Positions 20,422 to 27,265 of a stretch of 64,000 nucleotides of DNA are shown in pieces. Below the pieces are notes generated by a model. The model saw only the letters and a list, made by a program, of their open reading frames with translations, did not search any database and was not told the DNA's origin. Position numbers and translations under genes: made by a program. The stretch's first letter is position 1, and every line of letters starts with the position of its first letter. Source of the stretch: an uncultured Erythrobacter sp. (lineage in GTDB: Bacteria > Pseudomonadota > Alphaproteobacteria > Sphingomonadales > Sphingomonadaceae); NCBI RefSeq assembly GCF_947492365.1, contig NZ_CANLMB010000002.1:496001-560000 (forward strand), given 5' to 3'.

Positions 20422-20438
20422 TGCAAGCCTTGTGCCAA
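20422..20438 (-). promoter_or_regulatory. sigma-54 promoter of the flgA-flgM-flgN operon
   Basis: Read leftward, TTGGCACA-AGGC-TTGCA matches the consensus at all key positions, with GG and GC separated by exactly ten bases. The -12 element is about 50 bases before the flgA ATG. It lies in the divergent region between flgA and the diguanylate cyclase gene. Confidence 0.85.
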
Positions 20439-20563
20439 TAAGCGCGCCATGGCGGATCGCTGGCTGACTAGGGAGTTCCCGCAGGCACCGGCGAGCCGCG
20501 TATTAAGCCTCTTGCCCTAGGCCGGACCCAGAAAGACAAGAAACGAGGCGCACGAATTCAATC

Positions 20564-21622
20564 ATGGAAATGTCCGCACCGCCCGAAGTGCCCGAAAAGG
20601 ACTCGCCAAGCAGAGCCCGTGATGCCCGGAACGAATTGCTCGATCGTATCCGCGAATTTGTCATGAAGCACGATCTCAATGCCACCGGCTCCAATCTTGC
20701 GGCGATCACCACTGCGCTTTCGGGTTCGAATGCGGCGCTCGCCAAGGCCTTTGCCGCGCGCGAGATTTCAGGCGAGCCGATCGATCAGCGCTGGCTCGAT
20801 ACGGTGGTGCGGCTGGACCCAGAGACCGGCCAACGGATGAATGAGCTTGAGGAGTTGATGGACCGGATGGAATATTCGCTGATGCGTTTTGCCCAGACCG
20901 CCAAAAGCGCGGCAGACGAAACAACCGAGCAGCGCGGCGCGCTTGATGCGCAGCTGCGCGAGATGAAACGGACGGACGGAGACCTGACGCCCCAAGCCGA
21001 AGTTGACCGTGTTATCAGCCTGTCCAAGGTCATGCTCGACCGGTTGGGGCAGGTCGAAATCGCGATGGAGCGCAGTCAGGCCGAATCCGACCAGCTGCGC
21101 GCCAATCTGGCCAAGGCGCGGATCGAGGCAGATGTCGATCACCTGACCCGTCTGCCCAATCGCCGCGCCTTTGAACGCCGTCTGGCTTCGGCGGCTCAAG
21201 AGGCGCAATTGTCAGGCAAGCCGCTTTGCGTCGCCTTTTGCGATGTCGATCATTTCAAGTCGATCAACGACACGCATGGGCATGATGCGGGCGACCGCGT
21301 TCTGGTCACGATCGCAAGCCTGCTCAATGGCAATGCCAGCGATGAATGCTTCGTCGCGCGCCATGGCGGCGAAGAATTTGTGCTTCTGTTCTACGGGCTC
21401 GATGCCGATGCGGCTTTCAACAAGCTCGACGGAATTCGCAGTGCGCAGGCGATGAAGCAATTGCTCAACCGAGAGAATGGCAAGCCCTTTGGCAAGGTTA
21501 CATTCTCCGGCGGGATCGCAACCGTGAACTCGATCGAGGATATGCGCGACGCGCTGGGCCGGGCCGATGCGGCGCTGTATCAGGCCAAGGAAAATGGTCG
21601 CAACCAGATCATGGTGATCTAG
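20564..21622 (+). CDS. diguanylate cyclase (GGDEF domain)
   Basis: Makes cyclic di-GMP from two GTP. Of 352 residues, the C-terminal GGDEF domain (about 190-352) has DHLTRLPNRRAFERRL, FCDVDHFKSINDTHGHDAGDRVL, the active-site GGEEF at 268-272 and GRADAALYQAKENGRNQI, so it should be active. The usual RxxD inhibitory site before the motif is absent. The N-terminal 180 residues are helical and soluble, with no recognised sensor domain. It sits inside the flagellar island, divergent from flgA, which suggests control of motility. The start MEMSAPPEVPEK is the first ATG in frame. Confidence 0.92.
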   Translation: MEMSAPPEVPEKDSPSRARDARNELLDRIREFVMKHDLNATGSNLAAITTALSGSNAALAKAFAAREISGEPIDQRWLDTVVRLDPETGQRMNELEELMDRMEYSLMRFAQTAKSAADETTEQRGALDAQLREMKRTDGDLTPQAEVDRVISLSKVMLDRLGQVEIAMERSQAESDQLRANLAKARIEADVDHLTRLPNRRAFERRLASAAQEAQLSGKPLCVAFCDVDHFKSINDTHGHDAGDRVLVTIASLLNGNASDECFVARHGGEEFVLLFYGLDADAAFNKLDGIRSAQAMKQLLNRENGKPFGKVTFSGGIATVNSIEDMRDALGRADAALYQAKENGRNQIMVI

Positions 21623-21636
21623 CGCCTTATTGCTCG

Positions 21637-22068
21637 TCAGAGCTCCGTTTCCGGATCGATTATCGGAGCGTCATAGGCGAGGCTGGCATAGATATCGCTG
21701 CTGTCGGCGCGGCTTAAAACCACTCTGACAGCAAATCCGCTTTCACTTGCTTCGCTGGCCAAGGCTTCGGCGTCACGCCAGATTTGCGAGCGCTCACTCG
21801 CGGCGAAGCGGGCAAAGACGGTCAAAGTAGCGCGCCCGTCCGCCGGACGTTCGGCGAGCCATTGCGAAAGTGACGGACCGCGCGGGTCAGGCCGGAAGAG
21901 CGCTTGTGCTGCTGCGATTTGCGGAGCCTCTGTCTCAGGAGCCTCTGCCTCAGGGGCCTCTCCATCATGGCCTTCCTCAACGGCCAGCGCTGACAGAGTC
22001 ACCAGAAACAGGATCAGGGCAAGGTCGGCAAGGATCAGTTGCCAGCTTTGGGCATGGCGGACGATCAT
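21637..22068 (-). CDS. MotB/ExbD-like single-membrane-span protein without an OmpA domain
   Basis: 143 residues starting at the ATG that overlaps the upstream MotA-like gene (ATGA). Residues 8-28 form one membrane helix, SWQLILADLALILFLVTLSA. Its Trp9, Ala14 and Asp15 have the same spacing as in the MotB of this window (AWKVAYADF), so Asp15 would be the proton-carrying residue. An acidic Glu/Ala/Pro linker (about 32-55) leads to an 85-residue periplasmic part (RATLTVFARFAASERSQIW, GFAVRVVLSRADSSDIYA) that is not the OmpA-type peptidoglycan-binding domain. I do not recognise that part. It probably forms an ion channel with the partner gene, but whether it turns the flagellum or does something else is open. 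Confidence 0.7.
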   Translation of the reverse strand: MIVRHAQSWQLILADLALILFLVTLSALAVEEGHDGEAPEAEAPETEAPQIAAAQALFRPDPRGPSLSQWLAERPADGRATLTVFARFAASERSQIWRDAEALASEASESGFAVRVVLSRADSSDIYASLAYDAPIIDPETEL

Positions 22069-22754
22069 GCCGCATCCTGAACCGGAGTGATCGAGCGTGT
22101 GCTGCCGCCGGTCAGCTCTGCATCGAACCATTCAAGCAGATCCGCGCGCACTTCTTCCTCGCGTTCGCCGCGGCGCTCGATTGCGCGGGCGAGCGGGATG
22201 CAGACAAGGTTGGCGGTCAGCACTCCGTAAAGCGATGACAGAACCGCCGTCCCGACCGCTGCCATGGTCACTTCAGCTGCGCTTCCCGTAGCAGACGGCG
22301 CAAGCTGGGTAATCGAGAACAAGGTGCCCACCAGGCCGAAGACCGGAGCCAGCTCGCCGGCAAATTCGAACACGCGCACAGCCTGCGCCATGGCGATTTC
22401 GCGGTGCGCGCGCTCGGCTCTGGCGGTGGAATGGAGCAGGTCGAGCGAGCCGGAGACGACATAGGCATCGACCAGCCGCGCGGTTGCCGGGTCGGGCGGG
22501 GTGGAGGTCTCTGCGCAAAGGTGCCCGCGCTTGGCAATCGCGCTGACACTGCGGGCCAGGGCAGCGCGGTTGGCGTCTTCGTCGAACGTGCGTTTGCCGA
22601 GCCGGATCAATGCGCGCCCGGCGGCCCTGATCTCGCGCCCTCCGCAGCGGGCGATGGTGGCGAGAAATGTTCCGGCCAGCACGACCACCAATGCCGCAGG
22701 ATCGAAAAACCCCTCCAGAATCCCTCCGGAGCTTGCGGCGGTCTCGCTCAACAT
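22065..22754 (-). CDS. MotA/TolQ/ExbB-family proton channel protein
   Basis: The 229-residue membrane protein has the MotA/ExbB family layout: helix 1 at about 14-33 (FFDPAALVVVLAGTFLATIA), a cytoplasmic helical part, then the signature FAGELAPVFGLVGTLFSITQL (about 130-150) and VGTAVLSSLYGVLTANLVCIP. The start LVVVLAGTF.AT resembles MotA/PomA more than ExbB, but the first MotA helix appears to be missing. It precedes and overlaps a MotB-like gene and is divergent from flgB. True motA and motB lie at 30952-32803, so this is a second stator-like pair. AAGGAG precedes the ATG by nine bases. Confidence 0.8.
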   Translation of the reverse strand: MLSETAASSGGILEGFFDPAALVVVLAGTFLATIARCGGREIRAAGRALIRLGKRTFDEDANRAALARSVSAIAKRGHLCAETSTPPDPATARLVDAYVVSGSLDLLHSTARAERAHREIAMAQAVRVFEFAGELAPVFGLVGTLFSITQLAPSATGSAAEVTMAAVGTAVLSSLYGVLTANLVCIPLARAIERRGEREEEVRADLLEWFDAELTGGSTRSITPVQDAA

Positions 22755-22859
22755 CTGTGGCTGCTCCTTGGGTCCGATTGAGGTGGCATCAATCAGAACG
22801 GCGCTGGCACCGCAGAATTAAGCGCAATCATATCTGCGAGGCCGGGCAGGGGCAGCGTC

Positions 22860-22876
22860 TTGCAGGGAGCCTGCAA
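22860..22876. promoter_or_regulatory. inverted repeat upstream of the flgB promoter (candidate enhancer)
   Basis: Arms TTGCAGG and CCTGCAA flank GAG; a further TTGCCGCAA-like element follows at about 22880-22888. The site ends 55 bases before the -24 element of the flgB promoter, a usual distance for a sigma-54 activator site, and also lies upstream of the divergent MotA-like gene. The assignment is by position only. Confidence 0.4.
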
Positions 22877-22930
22877 AGGCTTGCCGCAATCCCGTGTCCT
22901 CCCCCTGTGATTGTAGGCGGAACGGTGCGT

Positions 22931-22947
22931 TTGGCACGCATGCTGCA
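22931..22947 (+). promoter_or_regulatory. sigma-54 promoter of the flgB operon
   Basis: TTGGCACG-CATG-CTGCA matches the sigma-54 consensus except C for T at the first base of the -12 element; GG and GC are ten bases apart. The flgB ATG is 51 bases downstream. This promoter would drive flgBCDEFGHIJKL, motAB and the two genes after them. Confidence 0.85.
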
Positions 22948-22997
22948 TCATGTGAACGCACACCGGATTGGCCGGTCCAATATGCAGGACATGATCC

Positions 22998-23351
22998 ATG
23001 AACGAGCAGATCTTTGGCATCCACGGCGCCGCGCTCGAACTGCGTTCGCAGCGTATGGGCGTGCTCGCTTCGAACATCGCCAATGCGGCAACTCCGGGTT
23101 TCAAAGCGCGCGATATCGATTTCAACGCTGCGCTTGATGCGCGGCTTTCCTCGTCACGCAGCGGCGACATGATGGCGGGCGAGCCGGAAATGCTGTTCCG
23201 CCGCCCGACCATGCCCAGCCTTGATGGCAACACGGTCGAGCTGGGGCGCGAGCAGGTCGCCTTTGCCGAAAACGCGCTCGCCTACTCCGCAACGCTCAGC
23301 TTCGTGCAGGGCAAGGTCAACACGATCACCCGCGCGCTGAAAGGGGAATGA
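22998..23351 (+). CDS. flgB: flagellar proximal rod protein FlgB
   Basis: 117-residue proximal rod subunit, normal length. Shows the rod-protein N-terminal signature RMGVLASNIANAATPGFKA and the FlgB C-terminal helix ALAYSATLSFVQGKVNTITRAL. Exported without a signal peptide and assembled with FlgC and FlgF on the MS ring. First gene after the sigma-54 promoter; three bases separate its stop from the flgC ATG. Confidence 0.96.
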   Translation: MNEQIFGIHGAALELRSQRMGVLASNIANAATPGFKARDIDFNAALDARLSSSRSGDMMAGEPEMLFRRPTMPSLDGNTVELGREQVAFAENALAYSATLSFVQGKVNTITRALKGE

Positions 23352-23354
23352 TTG

Positions 23355-23768
23355 ATGCCTGACCGCGCTCCCATGACGATGTTCTCGATGACGCAGCAGG
23401 CCATGTCGGCCCAGATGGTGCGGATGAATGCGGCGACTTCGAACCTCGCCAATGCCGGTTCGGTTTCCTCCAATGAAGCCGATGCGTACCGCCCGATCCG
23501 CGCGGTTTTCGCCAGTGAGCTGGACCGCGCGAGCGGGCTTTCGGCTGTGCGCAGCGACGGTCTGGTGCGCTCCGAATCGGCGCCGACCAAACGCTATGAT
23601 CCGGACCATCCGCTCGCCGACGAGACCGGCCATATCTGGGAGGCCGCCGTCGATGAGAGCGCCGAGATGGTCGAGATCATGGAAAGCGCGCGCCAGTACC
23701 AGAACATGGTCCAGGCGCTGCAAACCGCCAAGCAACTGATGCTCGAAACGCTGAGGAGCAATTCATGA
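23355..23768 (+). CDS. flgC: flagellar proximal rod protein FlgC
   Basis: 137-residue rod subunit with AQMVRMNAATSNLANAGSVSS at the N-terminus and a C-terminal EIMESARQYQNMVQALQTAKQ helix followed by LMLETL. The ATG three bases after the flgB stop is taken; an in-frame TTG directly before it and a later ATG at 23373 are possible alternatives. Overlaps flgD by four bases (ATGA). Confidence 0.95.
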   Translation: MPDRAPMTMFSMTQQAMSAQMVRMNAATSNLANAGSVSSNEADAYRPIRAVFASELDRASGLSAVRSDGLVRSESAPTKRYDPDHPLADETGHIWEAAVDESAEMVEIMESARQYQNMVQALQTAKQLMLETLRSNS

Positions 23769-24106
23769 CCGAGATCACCAATAATGTGCTGAATGACCTG
23801 AACGCGCCCGGTTCCATCCGCCGCGAAAGCGCGGCTGCTTCGCTCGGTGCGGCCGATTTCCTGCGCCTGATGACCGCGCAGCTGGCCAATCAGGATCCGT
23901 TGGAGCCGCAATCGAACGAGCAGATGCTCGCCCAGCTGGCGCAATTCTCTTCGCTGGAGAACAACACCGCCTCGCGCGCCACTTTGTCCGAGATTGCGGC
24001 CAAGCTCGACGCGCTGATCGAAGCGCAGGAGCGCGCCGCCGAGGCCGCAGCTGCCGAGGCCGCCGCGTCAGCCGCTGGCTCCACCCCCATCGCAGAAACC
24101 GTCTGA
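23765..24106 (+). CDS. flgD: hook-capping protein FlgD, short form
   Basis: 113 residues, about half the usual length. The N-terminal capping region is intact: LGAADFLRLMTAQLANQDPL followed by EPQSNEQMLAQLAQFSSLE. The FnIII- and tudor-like C-terminal domains normally following residue 100 are missing; instead the protein ends in an Ala/Glu-rich tail (QERAAEAAAAEAAASAA). The stop is clean and the next gene follows at once, so this looks like a true short form and not a frameshift. The N-terminal region is what is needed for export and hook capping in the family. Confidence 0.9.
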   Translation: MTEITNNVLNDLNAPGSIRRESAAASLGAADFLRLMTAQLANQDPLEPQSNEQMLAQLAQFSSLENNTASRATLSEIAAKLDALIEAQERAAEAAAAEAAASAAGSTPIAETV

Positions 24107-24133
24107 TCCTCTTTCAACCACAAGGAAAACCCC

Positions 24134-24946
24134 ATGTCCTTCTTCACTTCGCTTAGCGGCATGCGCAACGCCGAAACCGATCTGCGCGTGATCTCGAACA
24201 ATATCGCCAATGCCGAAACGGCGGGCTTCAAAAAGTCGAACGCGCAATTTGCCGATCTGGTCGCGACCGGCGGTAGCACCGATCCGCGGCGCACGCCCGG
24301 CATCGGCGCGGCTGTTTCAGCGATCTCGCAGGACTTTGGTCTCGGCCAGCTCGAACAGACCGGGCGCGTGCTCGATGTCGCGATCAATGGCGACGGATTC
24401 ATTGCCACGGCCAATGCGATTTCGGGCGACGTCACCTTCACCCGCAACGGCAATCTGCAACTGGTCGCAACCGGCGAATTGCAGGATGCGTTCGGCGACC
24501 TGGTGCAGGCCTTCCCTGTTGATGCAACCGGCACACCGACTTCGACCACGCCGGCCAATGTGCTTGTCCCTACCGTCAATGGCGCAGGTGAGACGCTGTC
24601 TAGCATTTCGCTCGATGCCCAGGGCCTGCTCGTTGCGACCTATTCCGATGGTTCGAACGAACCGGTTGCGATGATCTCGCTGGCTTCGTTCGCATCGAAT
24701 GGCGGATTGCGGCCGATCGGGCAGACCAAGTGGGAGACGACCGCTGATTCGGGACCGCCCACTTACGGTCAGCCGGGTATTGGCAATCTGGGCCAGTTGT
24801 TCAGCGGCGCGCTGGAACGCTCCAATGTCGATCTGGCTGAGGAAATGGTTTCATTGCTGACGGCGCAGCGCAACTTCCAGGCCAATGCCCGCGCGATCGA
24901 CACCGCCACCGCGATCTCGCAGACCGTCCTGAACCTCCAGCGGTAA
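24134..24946 (+). CDS. flgE: flagellar hook protein FlgE, short form
   Basis: 270 residues with the hook signature: N-terminal SFFTSLSGMRNAETDLRVIS and NNIANAETAGFKKS, a middle region with INGDGFIATANAISGD, and C-terminal GALERSNVDLAEEMVSLL plus AQRNFQANARAIDTAT. Typical FlgE is 350-450 residues; here most of the surface D2 domain is absent. The position between flgD and flgF supports FlgE and not another rod protein. GAAAACCCC precedes the ATG with AAGGA at about twelve bases. Confidence 0.92.
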   Translation: MSFFTSLSGMRNAETDLRVISNNIANAETAGFKKSNAQFADLVATGGSTDPRRTPGIGAAVSAISQDFGLGQLEQTGRVLDVAINGDGFIATANAISGDVTFTRNGNLQLVATGELQDAFGDLVQAFPVDATGTPTSTTPANVLVPTVNGAGETLSSISLDAQGLLVATYSDGSNEPVAMISLASFASNGGLRPIGQTKWETTADSGPPTYGQPGIGNLGQLFSGALERSNVDLAEEMVSLLTAQRNFQANARAIDTATAISQTVLNLQR

Positions 24947-24969
24947 TGGCTAGGATTTAGGAACCCGCC

Positions 24970-25719
24970 ATGGACCGCCTGATCTACACCGCTTTGACCG
25001 GCATGAACTCGGCGATGGATCGCCAGCGCACGATTGCCAACAATCTTGCCAATGCGTCCACGCCGGGTTTCCGGCAGGAGATCTTTGCCGTCACGCCCGC
25101 AACTTTGCGCGATGGCAGCATCGAAGCGCGGGCTATGGCGCGCGGCTTGGTGCGCGGGGCGGATATGGCGCAGGCGCGGGTCAATCCGACCGGCCAGCCG
25201 CTCGACATTGCGGTGCAGGGTCAGGCGCTGATCGCCTATCAATCGCCGGATGGTTCGGGCACCGAGATCTATTCGCGCCGCGGCGATCTGCGCGTGGCCG
25301 AAACTGGCGTTTTGGAGAATGGCGAAGGCCTTCCGGTGCTGGGCGAAAGCGGAGCGCCGATCACGGTGCCCGCAGGCTTCCGCATCACCATTGCTGGGGA
25401 TGGCAGCGTGCTTGCGAGCGATCCGGCAGCTCCCAACGCAGAGGCGCAGGCGATTGACCGGATCAAGCTTGTCTCTCCCGAAGGCAGCCAGCTGCTCAAG
25501 GGGATCGACAGCTTTCTCGAAGTGCCCGGCGGCGGCGTCTTGCCGATTGATCCCACGGCGCAAGTGACAGCGGGCGCGCTCGAGCAATCCAACGTCCAGA
25601 CCGCCGAAACCCTCGTTCAGATGATCGAGGCCCAACGCGCTTTTGAACAGCGCGCCAAGATTATCCAGACCGCAGGCGAACTCGACGAAGCAAGCAGCCG
25701 CTTGCTCGGCATGGGTTGA
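24970..25719 (+). CDS. flgF: flagellar proximal rod protein FlgF
   Basis: 249 residues with the rod N-terminus LIYTALTGMNSAMDRQRTIA and NNLANASTPGFRQE, middle LDIAVQGQALIAYQ and C-terminal GALEQSNVQTAETLVQMIE. Normal length. It joins FlgB and FlgC in the proximal rod. A 12-base tandem repeat spans its stop codon and the 62-base gap to flgG. Confidence 0.95.
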   Translation: MDRLIYTALTGMNSAMDRQRTIANNLANASTPGFRQEIFAVTPATLRDGSIEARAMARGLVRGADMAQARVNPTGQPLDIAVQGQALIAYQSPDGSGTEIYSRRGDLRVAETGVLENGEGLPVLGESGAPITVPAGFRITIAGDGSVLASDPAAPNAEAQAIDRIKLVSPEGSQLLKGIDSFLEVPGGGVLPIDPTAQVTAGALEQSNVQTAETLVQMIEAQRAFEQRAKIIQTAGELDEASSRLLGMG

Positions 25720-25748
25720 GCTTGGGGTTGAGCTTGGGCTTGAGCCTG
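25713..25748 (+). repeat. 12-bp tandem repeat across the flgF stop codon
   Basis: Two perfect copies of GGGTTGAGCTTG and a third diverged copy (GGCTTGAGCCTG), followed by a partial one. The first copy contains the flgF TGA; because the unit is four codons long, each later copy has a TGA in the same frame. Slippage would change spacing to flgG without changing FlgF. Confidence 0.8.
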
Positions 25749-25781
25749 AGCCTGCGGACCAGAGACTGAAAGGATACACAG

Positions 25782-26573
25782 ATGCCCACTTCCGCCCTTC
25801 ACGTCGCCCGAACGGGGCTTGAGGCGCAGGATGCGCGCATGCGTGTCATCGCCAACAATCTCGCCAATATCGGCACGTCGGGTTTCAAGCGCGACCGGGC
25901 CGATTTTGCCACGCTCGCCTATCAGGAACAGCGCGTGGCGGGCCAGCAATCGACGGGGCAGACCGCCTATGCGGTCGGGCTCAATCTGGGCACCGGCGTG
26001 CAGGTTCAGGGCACCACGCGGATCAATTCGCAAGGGACGCTGAACCAGACCGGCAACACGCTCGACATTGCGCTCGATGGTCCCGGCTTCTTTCAGGTTG
26101 AACTGCCCGGCGGCGGGCAGACCGCCTATACCAGAGCGGGCAATTTCACCCTCTCACCCGAGGGCCAGCTGGTCACCTCGCAAGGCTATTCAGTGACGCC
26201 GCCAATCCAGATTCCGGCCGGTGCGCGCAGCGTCTCGATCGCGCCTGACGGGACAGTCAGCGCGGTCCAGCCGGGTCAGGCCGCGCCGATCCAGGTCGGC
26301 CAGCTTCAGGTCGCCAGCTTCATCAACCCGGCGGGCTTGCAGTCTATCGGCGACAATTTCCTCGTCGAAACCGCTGCCAGCGGGCCTGCCGATAGCGGCC
26401 TCGCCGGACAATTCGGGCGAGGCAATATCCGGCAGGGCATGCTGGAGGGTTCCAACGTCAATGTCGTCGAAGAGCTGGTCGAGATGATCGAAGCCCAGCG
26501 CGCCTACGAGATCAATTCCAAGATGGTCAGCGCGGTCGATGAGATGCTCCGCAACGCCAATCAGACCCTGTGA
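25782..26573 (+). CDS. flgG: flagellar distal rod protein FlgG
   Basis: 263 residues, full length. N-terminal LHVARTGLEAQDARMRVIAN and NLANIGTSGFKRDRADF, middle LDIALDGPGFFQVELPGG, and the C-terminal FlgG signature EGSNVNVVEELVEMIEAQRA. Forms the distal rod between FlgF and the hook. AAAGGATACACAG precedes the ATG. The flgH start lies just after its stop. Confidence 0.96.
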   Translation: MPTSALHVARTGLEAQDARMRVIANNLANIGTSGFKRDRADFATLAYQEQRVAGQQSTGQTAYAVGLNLGTGVQVQGTTRINSQGTLNQTGNTLDIALDGPGFFQVELPGGGQTAYTRAGNFTLSPEGQLVTSQGYSVTPPIQIPAGARSVSIAPDGTVSAVQPGQAAPIQVGQLQVASFINPAGLQSIGDNFLVETAASGPADSGLAGQFGRGNIRQGMLEGSNVNVVEELVEMIEAQRAYEINSKMVSAVDEMLRNANQTL

Positions 26574-26581
26574 GGATATTC

Positions 26582-27265
26582 ATGCGAACCCCAATCCGCC
26601 TTGCCATTACCGCGCTCGCTGCGCTGTCGCTTTCTGCCTGTCTGGGGGGAGGTCCGGACCGCGAGCTGGGCTTTACCGCCCCGCCGCCTCCGCCTGCGCC
26701 CACCGCGATTGCCGGCGCGCAAAGCGGTACGCAGGGCGCAATCTTTCAGGCCTCGCAAGGTTACTCGGCGCTGGTCGTCGGCACCCGCGCGCGCCAGCTT
26801 GGCGATATGGTCACGATCCTGCTGATCGAAAGCACCAGCACTTCGAAGAGCACAACCGGATCAACCCAGCGCGATGGCGGCTTTGCCTTGATCCCGCCCA
26901 CCGCCGGTCCGCTCGATTTTCTCAACCCCAATGCCCTTAATGCCAGCGGCCAAGGGTCGTTCAATGGAAGCGGGAATGCTGCACAGCAAAGCCAGATGAC
27001 TGGCGCGGTCGCGGTCACGATTGCCGCGATCTATCCCAACGGAACCGCCGAAGTTGTCGGAGAGAAACAGATGTCGCTGAGTCAGGGGGATGAGTGGGTG
27101 CAATTTGCCGGCCGCATCCGCTTGGTTGATATCGACGCTGATAACACTCTGCCCAGCTCGCGCGTTGCCAATGCGCGGATCATCTATGCCGGGCAAGGCG
27201 CGGTGCAGCAGGCGAGCCGTCCGGGCTGGCTGTCGCGCTTCTTCAACGCGGTCTCGCCGTTCTGA
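26582..27265 (+). CDS. flgH: flagellar L-ring lipoprotein FlgH
   Basis: Outer-membrane lipoprotein forming the L ring. From the ATG at 26582 (GAGG eight bases before) it has 227 residues; a GTG overlapping the flgG stop at 26570 would add four. Signal peptide with lipobox LSAC, lipidated Cys20. Family segments: YSALVVGTRARQLGDMVTIL, IESTSTSKSTTGSTQRDG and VVGEKQMSLSQGDEWVQFAG, SSRVANARIIYAGQGAV. Overlaps flgI by one base (TGATG). Confidence 0.95.
   Translation: MRTPIRLAITALAALSLSACLGGGPDRELGFTAPPPPPAPTAIAGAQSGTQGAIFQASQGYSALVVGTRARQLGDMVTILLIESTSTSKSTTGSTQRDGGFALIPPTAGPLDFLNPNALNASGQGSFNGSGNAAQQSQMTGAVAVTIAAIYPNGTAEVVGEKQMSLSQGDEWVQFAGRIRLVDIDADNTLPSSRVANARIIYAGQGAVQQASRPGWLSRFFNAVSPF

Noticed and set aside
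20449-20466. GG-N10-GC pattern before the diguanylate cyclase gene
   Set aside because: Spacing fits sigma-54, but flanking bases (ATGGCGGA / TGGCT) match the consensus poorly compared with the three good sites.
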